Origin: Tridacna crocea
Lineage: Eukaryota > Mollusca > Bivalvia > Cardiida > Cardiidae
NCBI GenBank assembly: GCA_943736015.1
Contig: OX031061.1
Span: 17,059,290 to 17,123,289, forward strand
DNA: 64,000 nt
Direction of reading: 5' to 3'
This document shows, one piece after another, positions 39,180 to 51,000 of the stretch. Position 1 is the first letter of the stretch. The number at the start of each line of letters is the position of its first letter. A model generated the notes under the pieces. It ran no database searches and had not been told where the DNA came from. It was given only the letters and a program-made list of their open reading frames with translations. The translations under genes were made by a program, and so were the position numbers.

Positions 39180-39236
39180 AGATTAATGGTAACTGGTCAA
39201 CTCGTACCTAAGTCAACACGTACCTAAGTCAACTCT

Positions 39237-40017
39237 ACCTTCAGTCTGAAGGTGTCTGCTCCGATGCTATTTTTGTGACTGGTCTTCGCTAACACCTTCA
39301 GTCCAGCCATTCATTCAAGGTTTCTGGAAAAAATACGACTTTACCCGCATCTCTTCGAATGGCTCTATGCGACAGAATTTCAAATGACAACTAATAAAAT
39401 GGGCATGGTTAGATAAATGATTAATCTTTACAAAAAAACTGATGTTAGTTAATATCCAACTCTTACCTTTGTGCAAATCTGTACTTTTCAACGTAAATAA
39501 TCGTTGACCTACTTCACCAGAAATCAAAACATGGTGATCTTTTCAATGCGCATGTCTCGGCAGAAATCGCAGTATCTCTGACAAGCTACAGGATGGTTTA
39601 GTTGCGAATTTTGCTGTAAACAAACGCACCTTGATCGAACTTGGCTGTATAGGGTTAGGGAACCAGACTGTACAAATTTCAAATTCCGTTGAGTGTGCAT
39701 GCCTGACTAATGGAAGTCGCCGTGTTAGTTGTTTACAAATTATGCTGGATTTATTTACGTTGGGAAAAAGGTAAATTCCCATTGATTTAATTGGTATTTT
39801 GCAGCATATTTTGTGTGCTCTTAAAGATTAATCATTTATCTAACGATCCATACCCATTTTATTAGCTGTCATTGGAAATTTTGTCGCACTGAGCCGTTCG
39901 AAAAGATGCGGGTAATATCGTATTTTTTCCAGAAGCCTTGAATGAATGGCTGGACTGAAGGTGTTAGCGAAGACCAGTCACAAAAATAGCATCGGAGCAG
40001 ACACCTTCAGACTGAGG
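39237..40017. mobile_element. Inner inverted-repeat element, about 200-bp arms
   Basis: ACCTTCAGTCTGAAGGTGTC at the left is mirrored near 40017; arms 39237-39437 and 39816-40017 pair along their length. A short relative, TACCTTCAGTCTGAAAGTTT with its mirror, forms the hairpin at 41548-41655. Confidence 0.7.
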
Positions 40018-40424
40018 GTAAGTCAACTCTTACCTATTTTGGTCAACTCGTACCCGAGTCAACTCGTACCGAAGTCAACTCTTACCTAAATATTTGCTGA
40101 ATTCATATTACACAAAATGATTTCAAAAACCAAATTTGGGTGCTTCACTACAATGGATGTCGTATGTTCAGACCCGTCATATATCAACACCTAAATGACT
40201 GAAAATTCTAGCATAGGAAAGAAACGAATCCATGCCACATAATTATGTAATACTTTTAAAAAAAAAAATATTTTTCTTGCAAAATATAAAACGGCCATTA
40301 GATGTAAATTACATATGAGCAGCATCTATCATGATAATACAGACCAGCTGATCTGCGCCTTTGATTTGGATTCATACATAGGGAAAGGGTTAAGAGTATA
40401 AAGATGTTGTGTTCTGCACTTTTA

Positions 40425-40582
40425 TTAACCCATCATCACACATTGTGGGAAAAGGATAAAATGCTGGTAACCGGCATTTTCTCCTTTTCCCACAACGTTT
40501 TCTACCCTTCACAAAACAAATTTCGTCGTCTGCAAACTCGTTCGATTTGGACAAGCCTAAAATATTTTGGTTCGGTAATAAG
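40425..40582 (+). mobile_element. TTAA hairpin MITE with left-half deletion
   Basis: TTAACCCATCATCACACATT jumps directly into the palindrome. Right end TTCGGTAATAAGTCAA. Confidence 0.8.
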
Positions 40583-41547
40583 TCAATAGAAATACATTAC
40601 ATTAAAAATTTCTGCTGTATTCATTTTGTTCCTTATATTTTAATTTCCAAACGAGTTAAAAAGAATCAGACTTAAAGCATTTGCAGACGACCCACCTACT
40701 CCCACCCCACGTCTGCTATAGATCTATATTTTCATTTCATAAAACCACAGTTTTTTTTTTCACTCATGAACCGAATTTCAATTTCCAATTATTGCTTTAT
40801 TCAGAGATTTGTGTAAATTCATTCTTTAAATTCAGTATTAAAGATGAGAAGATAGTTGTGTACATAAATTCATTGTTTAAATTCAATATTAAAGATGGGA
40901 AGATAGTTTAAAGTCCCTCTCATCGGAAGATGCCACGCTGCTCACTGTAGTGTCATTGGTTTTCACGTTTTTTTTTTGCGATCTATTTTTTCGCGACAAT
41001 TAATTTTTGGAGAAGTATTACTAAATGATTTGACACCAATTAGGCAGTTTCAATGACAGGTAACTTTAAAAGGTGTCACTTTACACTAGATAAGAGGATT
41101 AACACCTTTGATCCTTTCACGGTCATAAATGACTCGCTAGCTCCATTATCATCCGCGTGTCCTTCGCAATTTATACTGATAGTGCTCAGCCCATATTCTG
41201 CCGGTTGCGGGCAAGCTAGATTAAATGAAGCTCTAGACGATTATTTCATGCGTCAGATTGACATTTAGGCAGATTTTTTTTTTCATTGTCAAAGACAGGA
41301 AATTCAAATTTCCAGTTATCAAAACCCGGGCTCAGGGATCAACTTAAAAGCTTGCCGAGTTGTCAAGTTTTGTCAACACATCCATGGACAAAGTTTTCTT
41401 TCTCATTTTTCCGGCCAATTTCCGTGTTTGTTATCCACTAGGTTTAATCCACAAAAGGGGATTTCTCAATCGACTATCGGAATCGGAAGCAGAAACCAAC
41501 TGACTTTCAACTATAGTCAATCATCAACCCACCACTAAGTTTTTATC

Positions 41548-41655
41548 TACCTTCAGTCTGAAAGTTTGCTCCGAAGCTATTTTTATTTGTCTCCTCAAAT
41601 ACATGTAAAGATTAAAAAAAAAATAGCTTTGGAGCAAACTTTCAGACTGAAGCTA
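41548..41655. mobile_element. Small hairpin element
   Basis: Arms CAGTCTGAAAGTTTGCTCC and GGAGCAAACTTTCAGACTG are exact complements, with a loop of about 55 bp. Confidence 0.75.
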
Positions 41656-41890
41656 TAGATATAAATTATCTATCTTTTTGATAAATGTTACAAGTTAACC
41701 AAAACAGGTACGAGTTGACCAAAATAGGTACGAGTTGACTTGGGTAGGTACGAGTTGACCAAAAAACAGGTACGAGTTGACCAAAACAGGTACGAGTTGA
41801 CTAAGGTATGAGTTGACTTAGGTACGAGTTGACCAGAAAGCAGATTAATCCAGGAAAGAACAAATGATAGGACCGAAGATTATAGACTGG

Positions 41891-42349
41891 GTGGGTGACA
41901 GATGTTTCGGTAACAAACTAGTTCGGTAACATAGACTTATAGAGTAAATCGATTGGATGTTTCGGTAACAAAGCAATTATATTGCGTTTATGTCCTGTGA
42001 TACCTAATGTATGGATTTGTTATGTTCAAACCTTTTATTCTTGCACTTTTCACCCATTTATCCCTTGATAGATATAATTTTTTTCACTTTCCACCCTCTT
42101 TCGCTTGAAAGATAGGCAATCCACATGATCATTTACATACAGCATAAGATGAGGTACAAAACCCATAAATATTTATGAAACATGCTGGAAATTACAAATT
42201 AAAGTTTTAAATAATGAAATAAAGCCATTCGTTGGGTGTAAAAAACATCACAATACATAAACACTATATGATTGCTTTGTTACCGAAACATCTAATCAAT
42301 TTACTCTATAAGTCTATGTTACCGAACTCGTCTGTTACCGAAACATCCG
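41891..42349. mobile_element. GTTTCGGTAACA element, copy 1
   Basis: Left GACAGATGTTTCGGTAACA... and right ...GTCTGTTACCGAAACATCCG are inverted. Each end carries three copies of the word TTTCGGTAACA around a shared AACATAGACTTATAGAGTAA. About 460 bp; no ORF. Confidence 0.75.
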
Positions 42350-42408
42350 TAAATCGACTGGGTCGCTAATTTGGGTGACAGATGTTTCGGTATCAGACGA
42401 GTTCGGTA
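42350..42408. repeat. Tip fragment of the GTTTCGGTAACA family
   Basis: GGGTGACAGATGTTTCGGTA followed by TCAGACGAGTTCGG; a partial left end wedged between two copies. Confidence 0.6.
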
Positions 42409-42871
42409 GGGTGACAGATGTTTCGGTAACACACGAGTTCGGTAACATAGACTTATAGAGTAAATCGATTGGATGTTTCGGTAACAAAGCAATTATATTG
42501 TATTTATGTTCTGTGATGTTCTTTACACCTAATGTATGGTTTTGTTTTGTTCACACCTTTTACTTTTACACTTTTCACCCATTGATAGATAGGTTCCAAC
42601 CTTTTATTTTTTCATTCTCTACTCTTTTTCGCTTAATAGGCATTTCCACATGATCAACACATACAGCATGAAATGGGGTACATAACAAAAATATTATTTA
42701 TGAAACATAATGAACATTACAAATTAAGGTTTGAAATAACGAAGGTTTGATAAAAATACAGCCATACGTCGGGTGTAAAGAATGTCAGATATATAATTGC
42801 TTTGTTACCGAAACATCCAATTGATTTACACTATAAGTCTATGTTAACGAACTTGTCTGTTACCGAAACAT
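42409..42871. mobile_element. GTTTCGGTAACA element, copy 2
   Basis: Same ends and interior as copy 1, with a few indels. Confidence 0.75.
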
Positions 42872-42878
42872 CCGTAAA

Positions 42879-43195
42879 TCGTTCGGTAACATAGACTTAC
42901 AGAGCAAATCGATTGGATGTTTCGGTAACAAAGCAATTATATTGTGTTTTTGTTCTTTACACCTAATGTATAGCTTTGTTTTGTTCAAACCTTTTACTTT
43001 TGCCCTTTTCAATAATTTATCCATTGATAGATAGGTTCAAATCCTTTATTTTTTTCACTTTCCATCCTTTTCGCTTGATAGATAGGCAATCCACATGGTC
43101 AATACATACAGCATGGAATGAGGTTCATAACAAAAAATTATTTATAAAACATAGTGGAAACTCTAAATTAAGGTTTTAAAAATGAAGGTTTGAAT
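42879..43195. mobile_element. GTTTCGGTAACA element, copy 3, right end missing
   Basis: Starts at GTTCGGTAACATAGACTTAC and follows the interior of copies 1 and 2 to about 43195; no right end. Confidence 0.65.
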
Positions 43196-43739
43196 AAAAA
43201 TGTTTGTGTATTTGATGTTAAGATCATGACAAAGAACTTAAATAAAAAAGGTATTCTACATAAACAATGAAGTAAATTGTAATAATTTTTTACTAAATTA
43301 AAGCCTTCACTTGCATTTAAGTTAGGAACTGATGATTAAGTTGGGGACATGTGGGAACAGTTTGATTGGATTAGATATTTCTTAAATTGAAGGTGTGGGT
43401 AAAATAAACATGTAATGTGATCAACTTTTCTCAGCTGGTCAAACAATCAAATTTCCAAAACAATCAGAGCAAGAAAGATGTCATTTCCACTAAATTTTAA
43501 TCAGATTACAATAAGATAAAGGCAATATTCGATATGAACCCTTAACCTTACTCAATAAAGGGAATGCAAAGAACAATTGATCAGTTTGCAAAGAATGTGC
43601 TGCGTGAACTTGGATTTACACAGTGTACATCCTTGTACGAGTTTCAGTGAATCGAAATTTCAGCTCTCGATAGCAAGGAGAGAGAGAGAAAAAAGAAGAC
43701 AGAGACAGAAAGAGCAGTATGAAGAATTCAGAAATTGCT
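43196..43739. other. No gene recognised
   Basis: AT-rich intergenic sequence with a GA-rich tract (43675-43712). Confidence 0.45.
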
Positions 43740-43950
43740 TTGTACAACCCTACAATTTTAGACTCTTCCAAATTCTAAACATCTGCAGACATCAAATTCA
43801 TATTTTGTACTGATGGTTTCAGTTCTCAGAAAGGGTGGAATACATTGTCGGAAAATGAGAAAATATTGTTTTTTAGAAGCTTTTTTTTTTTTCCCAAAAG
43901 GTATCTCTGACAATATGGTAGTAACAACTTGGGACTGTTCGGTATGAACC
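43740..43950 (-). mobile_element. TTAA hairpin MITE, decayed
   Basis: ACAATTTTAGACTCTTCC left half, GGGTGGAATACATTGTCGG, truncated palindrome. Confidence 0.6.
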
Positions 43951-44113
43951 ATAAAAATTAGAAATACATTTTTTTTCTTTTTAATGTTACAATAAAAAAA
44001 AACGATTATCATCACTAACTCCTTTTACATACAATGTTTTTAGAAGTCTTTTTCCTGGATAAAACATGTGACTGTTGAGCCAAGGGCAAGTAAAGGGATA
44101 GCCCAACTTAAAC

Positions 44114-44696
44114 TTTGGATTTTTTAAATGGCAAAGTTGAAACCTGTGATACAGATAGTCAAGAGAGAAAAGCAGTCATTAAGGAAGAAGACAGCAATAG
44201 AAATGGTTCTACGGTTGATAGTCAATTTGAAAGAGTATCAGGTGGCAGGGAACATAGCAATCAAGTTAATGAAGCTGAAACTGTCTTACCAGCTTCAAGT
44301 GACAGTGGTTCTCAAAGACCTGGTGCTACAAAACAATCTACCAATGTGGTTAATAGTGAGAGCCAGTCTAGTGAAAGTGGAGCTATAAAAATTAAGATAA
44401 AGTTTCTCAATGATACTCACAGACATGTAGACACCAACCTAAATGAAACCATAGGCAGTTTTCGAAGGTAAGGAATCAGAGCAACAGGTTCAGAAGATTT
44501 TAACCCTTTCCCAGTCGACAAAATTTTAGACTGGACCAAATTGAAAGCGTTTGCAGATGACAAATCAAATATAAAGTAAATGATGATTTTTTTTCTATGA
44601 AAGAGTAGAAAACATTGTTGAAAAGGCAGAAAACCAGCATTTTCTCCCTTTCCTACCATATTTTCAAAGGCCTTCTTTCCCAGCATACCGGTTAAG
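44114..44696 (+). pseudogene. Displaced copy of TMUB exon 2 end, its splice donor and intron MITE
   Basis: 583 bp match 50236-50818 with no net indel and about 13 substitutions counted by eye (about 98 percent identity). The copy covers the last 354 bases of TMUB coding exon 2 (from DFL.GKVETCDTDSQERKA to IGSFR), the donor GTAAGG, and most of the adjacent TTAA MITE. It lacks the exon's acceptor and first half and lies 3.2 kb upstream of TMUB coding exon 1. The reading frame is still open. Most likely a recent dead duplicate; an aberrant or alternative upstream exon cannot be excluded. Confidence 0.85.
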
Positions 44697-45087
44697 GTGC
44701 TGGTCATTGGCAAGTGTGTACAATGGTGTTTTACTTTATCACACCTGACCAACACTCATGACTGTATTGTACCTGACACATCAGAAACGAATTTTATTTA
44801 CATCGGTAATGTTTTTTTTTTCCAATCATATATTCAAAACATTCAAAGTATCAGTCTAATATATCTAGAGTGTACCTATATATTTATTATTTCATCTTTC
44901 AGAGAAATGCCTTCCCATTGACCTTACCTACTTTCCACTGAAAACACCTACTAAACATCCAGTAACAATAATGATATTTTACATCAAATACCATAAATCA
45001 TCGATGCTTGATCGTTATGTACCCTATTCAGTTTACACTTGAGTTAAAATGAAATTCATTACTTCACTAAAAAAATCTATCCCTAAT
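44697..45087. other. No gene recognised
   Basis: Intergenic between the displaced exon copy and the next repeat block. Confidence 0.4.
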
Positions 45088-45228
45088 AAAATCTGTAGGG
45101 TACAAGTTCTCTAGAGAATTCGTACCCGGGGTATGAGTTCTCCAGAGAACTTGTACCCTTAAAATTAGGGTACGAATTCTCCGGAGTGCGAGTTCTCCAA
45201 GGTATGAGTTCTCTAGCAACCCCATAGT
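45088..45228. repeat. GGGTACGAGTTCTC short-word repeat block
   Basis: Six or seven words of the type GGGTACGAATTCTC or GGTATGAGTTCTC in both orientations, including inverted pairs (GAGAATTCGTACCC). Recalls the short-word transposon ends; no partner end found. Confidence 0.6.
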
Positions 45229-45674
45229 GGACTCCCTTCAGAGCACCTGCAGTCAGCATGGTACATGTAGCTTGACCTAGATATTTTTGTATGAAAAACA
45301 TGACATGAGCTTTGATAGTAAAATTTATTGTAACTTTACATTCAACAGATTATCACAGTATTGGAATATAATAAACCCGAGTTCTATCTCTTGTTGTAAA
45401 TTTTCGCCGAAATTAATTACCATGGTACATGTACTATAGAGGACCGTCTTACATACATGTACTGATGAAACCCAGGACACATTTGAATAATACAGTAAAT
45501 GGCACAAAGTTTTTGTGGACAGATCAGATTGAACAGTACATGCATTCTGATCTCTGATCTGTACTGTCTACTACTTAATTATAGATTATGAATAAGAACA
45601 GCACATGTCTGGAATTGATTGCCAAAGAGTGTAGTGTCGGCATCATCATTAAACACAATGTATATATTCAAAAG

Positions 45675-47026
45675 CACAGGTGCCAGGCGCGTTGCTCTGA
45701 CACACCTGGGACCATGTATAAATCGTCTTTACCCCGTTTCAGACTTTTCTGAAATTTTATCATATATATTATAGAAAGGTATGTGACTCGCCCAAACCGA
45801 AAGTAGACCTCGTTACGAACAAAGGCTGTAACTCATTCATTTTCCAACCAATTCTCAAAACCAGGGCATCACAATAACCACAAAATATGCAGCTACTAAT
45901 CCATACACAGTTCTAAGACATGGCATACATGTTAAAGGACCTCAACAAATAAAAAGGCAATGAAAACGTTAGTCGGCCGAGTCAGTACCGACATTCCGAT
46001 GTTCAAGCTTCATCACTAAAACCCACCTTTCTGCCGATAAAACATACAAAAAAGCTATAGAAATCATCAACATAAATGGAATAATACGGCTTACCAGCAG
46101 TGATTTCGGCGAATACTCCCTAAGGAATCAGTTAGACGCATTTTTCTGTGCTGGGAATCGCTCGATCAACTCTATTTTCATTTTACTTGCGTAACCCGGA
46201 TACGGTTTCTCCGAGCTGTTGTTGTTGTCCGGCTTACATTCTATACGTCATATCAAATCGGGTACCAATACATGATCACGTATTTTAGCGGGTTATCTGT
46301 CCCGAGCATTTTTATAATCTAACAAAGTAATTGCGTTTTATTTAGCTGTAGCAATATAATGTTAATCATAACATGGTAAAAAAGTATTTTTTATTGTTTT
46401 GTTATTGTCAGCAGACCGAAAGTAAACATGTATTGGTACCCGATTTGATGTGACATATAGAATGTAAGCCGGACAACAACACCAACTCGGAAAAACCGTT
46501 TCCGGGTCACGCAAGTAAAATGAAAATTGAGTTTATCGAGCGATTCCCAGCACAGAAAAATGCGTCTAACTGATTCCTTAGGGAGTATTCGCCGAAATCA
46601 CTGTAGGTAAGCCGTAGCATTTCATATATGATGATGATTCCTATAGCTTTTTTTTATGTTTTATCGGCAGAAAGGTGGGTTTTAGTGATGAAGCTTGAAC
46701 ATCGGAATGTCGGTACTGACTCGGCCGACTAACGTTTTCATTGCCTTTTTATTTGTTGAGGTCCTTTAACATGTATGCCATGTCTTAGAACTGTGTATGG
46801 ATTAGTAGCTGCATATTTTGTGGTTATTGTGATGCCCTGGTTTTGAGAATTGGTTGGAAAATGAATGAGTTACAGCCTTTGTTCGTAACGAGGTCTACTT
46901 TCGGTTTGGGCGAGTCACATACCTTTCTATAATATATATGATAAAATTTCAGAAAAGTCTGAAACGGGGTAAAGACGATTTATACATGGTCCCAGGTGTG
47001 TCAGAGCAACGCGCCTGGCACCTGTG
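45675..47026. mobile_element. Foldback transposon, two 600-bp arms, 8-bp target duplication
   Basis: Left arm 45675-46274 and right arm 46427-47026 are inverted copies of equal length, starting CACAGGTGCCAGGCGCG and ending CGCGCCTGGCACCTGTG, with a 152-bp spacer. The direct repeat TTCAAAAG flanks it (45667-45674 and 47027-47034). No ORF of note. An 8-bp duplication fits hAT, P or Merlin-type transposases, but the tips do not settle which. Confidence 0.9.
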
Positions 47027-47280
47027 TTCAAAAGTAGACCAGCAAACACTGGTCAATTGGGATGTTATGTACACATGACGATTACAAATGAAACAGATCA
47101 GGAGGAAATGTGACAAAAAACATTTTATATGGAGGAAGAGGAGTCCAGCATAGAGCTCCCTATGGAGCCTGGTCTGGAAACCCAGTATAAATCAAAGGAC
47201 TAAAAGTCCTGAAAAGCGGATTTGTTGTTCAAACTGTTTTAGGCTATGATTGGACTTTCTGCAGTTCAAAACATCTGTAA

Positions 47281-47390
47281 GCCTTTACCAGACAATCTCA
47301 GATTTTAACAAGTCTAAGGAAGACGGCACTTAAAAACATTGTGGAAAAGGGAAAATAGGCTAGTAACTAGCCTTTTAGCTTTATCCTAAA
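47281..47390 (+). mobile_element. TTAA hairpin MITE, decayed
   Basis: CTTTACCAGACAATCTCAG; centre GGCTAGTAACTAGCC with both arms changed together. Confidence 0.65.
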
Positions 47391-47414
47391 GTATGATCAC
47401 TTAAGGGGTTTGTA

Positions 47415-47594
47415 TTCACCATCGATTCTTAAGAACATTCTTAGTCTTTTCTCCAAGATTTTCAACAGTTAAAAGAAGCACAACTTCTGATTGGCTAAAC
47501 CAAGTGGTTTAGCCAATCAGAAGTTGTGTTACTTTCAGATTTAGAAAATTCTGGGGAAATGAGACAAAGAGCGTTCCTAAGAATGGATGGTGAA
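47415..47594. mobile_element. Hairpin MITE with 50-bp palindrome
   Basis: Outer ends TTCACCATCGATTCTTAAG and GAATGGATGGTGAA are inverted. The centre 47479-47528 is a palindrome of 50 bp with one mismatch at the middle; each arm contains GATTGGCTAAACC, so two CCAAT-type boxes face each other. It lies about 330 bp before TMUB coding exon 1. Confidence 0.75.
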
Positions 47595-47689
47595 TGCATG
47601 TCAAGAGCTATCACCTGCAAGTATTTTAAAAAATTATTAACTTATTCAGTTAAGTAAATTTTGTTTTTGGACTTGACACTTGCTTACTT

Positions 47690-47868
47690 AGTGCTTTACC
47701 AAAAGACAAAATTTTGGTTTGGACTAGTCAGGAGCGAAGGCTTTTGCAGATGAAAAAAATAGATCTATGTGACTCAAAAAAATTGATTTGGGAAGGGTTG
47801 AAAAAATTGTGGGAAAAGGAGAAAATACTGATTACTAGCATATTCTCTTTTTTAAGTGAAAAGTAGTC
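47690..47868 (-). mobile_element. TTAA hairpin MITE, right end lost
   Basis: CTTTACCAAAAGACAAAATT, then AAATACTGATTACTAGC centre; ends about 57 bp before the TMUB exon 1 acceptor. Confidence 0.75.
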
Positions 47869-47928
47869 CTGATGTTGCTAGTGTGCCCAAAGATTACCGA
47901 GAACATTTGTTTTTCTTATTACAGAAAA

Positions 47929-48022
47929 ATGCCATGGATTGAGGGGATCGGAGATGAAGTCACTGTCTTCTTTTGTGTTGTGTCTCTTCTCTGTATTGTC
48001 TTAGCTGCATGGTTTTCAACAG
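47929..48022 (+). CDS. TMUB1: TMUB coding exon 1
   Basis: Acceptor TTATTACAG|AAAA at 47925, donor ACAG|GTGAGT. Encodes residues 1-31 plus the first base of Gly32. A TTAA MITE starts 9 bp after the exon. Confidence 0.92.
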
Positions 48023-51000
48023 GTGAGTATCTTAACTCTTTACCATACGGCAAAATTTTAGACCTATTCAAATTGAAAGCAGTTTCAGACAACAATTTCT
48101 AAATTCATAGTGGCTCAAATGATACAATTTTTCTCTAATAAGGTAGAAAACTTTGTGGGAAAAGGAGAAAATGCTTGTAACCAGCATTATCTCCTTTTCC
48201 CACAATGTTTTCAAAAGGCTTCTTCCTTGGGGTCGTTAAAAGTCATCATTGTAGGGTAAAGAGTTAAGATCTAAATTATAGATCAGTGAAGAAAGATATT
48301 CCCTTTTCTGAAATATCCTGTTGTATTCTAATGACTCTGTAGAAGAAGGCTTTCAGAAAGCATTGTGGGAATGAGAGAAAATGCATGGGAAACATTGATG
48401 ATAAAGTCGCATAGACTTTTTACAGATAGCAGCTCATTTTCCCACGAAGATTTTACAAAGCTGTCTACTACAGAGGTTTAGAAGTTTTACAGTTTGATTG
48501 AAGCTATCATTTTACCATACAAATTCTCACTTCAAATTATCCTGTGAAAGAAGGCTCTTTTGAAAACAGCATGGGGAAAGGAGAAAATGCTGGTAACCAG
48601 CATTTTCTCCTTTTCCCACAATGTTTTTTATTTATTCAAGAATAAATTCTATCATTTGAATAAAAACACCTGAATTATCCTCTGTAAATTCCCTGGAATC
48701 TTCAAGCGTCAAGGTTGTATGATGTTTACCACCGTTTTCAACATTATTTCAGTTATATTGCGGCAGCCAGTGCACCTATCCACACTTTCCTGGAATATCT
48801 TTTTACAAGTACTATGTACAATTTTCTTTCCAAGGCACTGGCTGCTCTCCCACATAACTATCATCGAAACAACAGCGGTGGGAGAGGAATGAATCCTGTG
48901 GCAATAACTATCATCAGTCCTCGGAAAGATATTGGAGGAGCCGGGATTCAAACTCATGAACCCCTGTTCTCAAGTCCCGTATGCTATCAACTGAGCTAAT
49001 GCGGCTCAGCTGAAGAGTCTAGTTTTGCCCTGTGATAAAGAGCCAATGATTCTTGGATTTTTCTGTTGATACTTTCCACGTAAAGCCACGATGTACAAAT
49101 TTGAATTAAGTTGCTCTCGTGAATGGTGTAGATCAAGATCACATGCAATCTTTGTCATTTCATTGCCCAGCAGTTTGGTAGATTTTTAAGCTCATGTAGA
49201 AAACAGAAGAAAATGATCTTTTTGGTAAAAGATCATAAAATGATGCCAATAAGTTAACAATGAAATTGGACTTTTGATGAGTGGCATTTACCAAATATAT
49301 TTTCAAACAGTTGTTTCTACTCTTTCATAAAGAGAAGTATAATGATTTGAGCCCTGAGATGGAAAGTGCTTTCTATTTAGACTACTTGTGTTACAATTTT
49401 TTGTCACAAAGGCGTAAAGATAAAGAGTTAATATCAATTTTCAAAATAGTTCCAGTAGTATTGTGGCTGCTAGTGCACCTGTCCATGCTTTCCAAGAATT
49501 TCTTTATCTTGCTCAATATTCTTCCCAAGCCATTGACTGCTCCTCCACATTACCATTGTCAAAGCATGGATGAAAAATTATGATAGTTTATCGAACAACA
49601 TAATTGTAAACTTGTCCAAATTGAAAAGCACTTGCAGACAACAAAATAAATCATGTAGTCAAAAATTGATATTTGTTTTGGGAAGGGTAGAAAACATGGT
49701 GGGAAAAGGAGAAAATGCTGGTTACCAGCATTTTCTCCTTTTCCCAGCATGTTTTCAAAAGGCTTCTTTCTAAGGGTCGTTACAAGTCGGGATTGTGCGG
49801 TAAAGATTTAATGTCTGTTTCAGGTATTCGGGAGATACCTGTCATCAGTGTTATCATTGTACAACTCACTAGACGGAGAAGAAGGAATCAACAACAGAAT
49901 CAGACTGGTGTTGGAGATCAACCAAGCTCTGAGGATAGCCCAGATGTACTCCCTGGTACTCAGAATGAAAGTGTTTCACAACCGGCCCAGGGAAACGAGA
50001 GTTCCTCTGACCATGTTGAAGCAGAGCAGCAACGGATAGAGATTCCAGGGAGCTCAGATGAACACCAGATAGAAACTTTTGTAAGCTCAGATCAAGATGC
50101 AAGTTTAAATTCAGAAAGTCATGCAGCACCCACTGGACTGACAGAACAAGACTTGGAGACTTCAGATAGTAGTTCTAGTGCAGCCGACTTTGACATTCCT
50201 GAAAACTTGACAAATGAGGAATTAAGACAGCGACGTTTGGATTTTTTAAGTGGCAAAGTTGAAACCTGTGATACAGATAGTCAAGAGAGAAAAGCAGTCA
50301 TTAAGGAAGAAGACAGCAATAGAAATGGTTCTACGGCTGATAGTCAACCTGAAAGAGTATCAGGTGGCAGGGAACATAGCAATCAAGTTAATGAAGCTGA
50401 AACTGTCTTACCAGCTTCAAGTGACAATGTTTCTCAAAGACCTGGTGCTACAAAACAATCTACCAATGTGGTTAATAGTGAGAGTCAGTCTGGTGAAAGT
50501 GGGGCTATAAAAATTAAGATAAAGTTTCTCAATGATACTCACAGACATGTAGACACCAACCTAAATGAAACCATAGGCAGTTTTCGAAGGTAAGGAATCA
50601 GAGCAACAGGTTCAGAAGATTTTAACCCTTTCCCAGTCGACAAAATTTTAGACTAGACCAAATTGAAAGCGTTTGCATATGACAAATCAAATATAAAGTA
50701 AATGATGATTTTTTTTCTATGAAAGAGTAGAAAACATTGTTGAAAAGGCAGAAAACCAGCATTTTCTTCCTTTCCTACCATATTTTCAAAAGCCTTCTTT
50801 CCCAGCATGGTAACAACCAGGGATTGTTTGGGAAAGGGTTAAGGGATTTAATCTACACAGCTCTTCAAAAGAATCTGATCTTCTGTCCGCTAGTAGGCTT
50901 TGAAAAACATTGTTTGGAAAAGAGATGTTTATGATCAGTTTTACATGTACATGTATTTCCCATTTCAATATTGCTTTCGTATGGTTGCAGCCTTTTTATA

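Larger units (their letters stand above)
39188..41841. mobile_element. Transposon with short-word repeat ends, 8-bp target duplication
   Basis: Both ends are built from repeated GGTCAACTCGTACC and AAGTCAACTCGTACC words: left 39194-39235, right 41690-41835 in reverse. The direct repeat AGATTAAT lies outside (39180-39187 and 41842-41849). A further block of the same words in left-end orientation lies at 40018-40090. Inside are a separate inverted-repeat element (39237-40017) and a small hairpin (41548-41655). No transposase ORF. Confidence 0.75.

Noticed and set aside
44114..44471. A functional alternative TMUB exon
   Set aside because: No splice acceptor at its left edge, breakpoint inside the exon, and intact original exon downstream; kept as a displaced duplicate.
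45675..47026. Assembly artefact explaining the perfect inverted repeat
   Set aside because: An 8-bp target duplication precisely at both tips and small arm differences argue for a real insertion.
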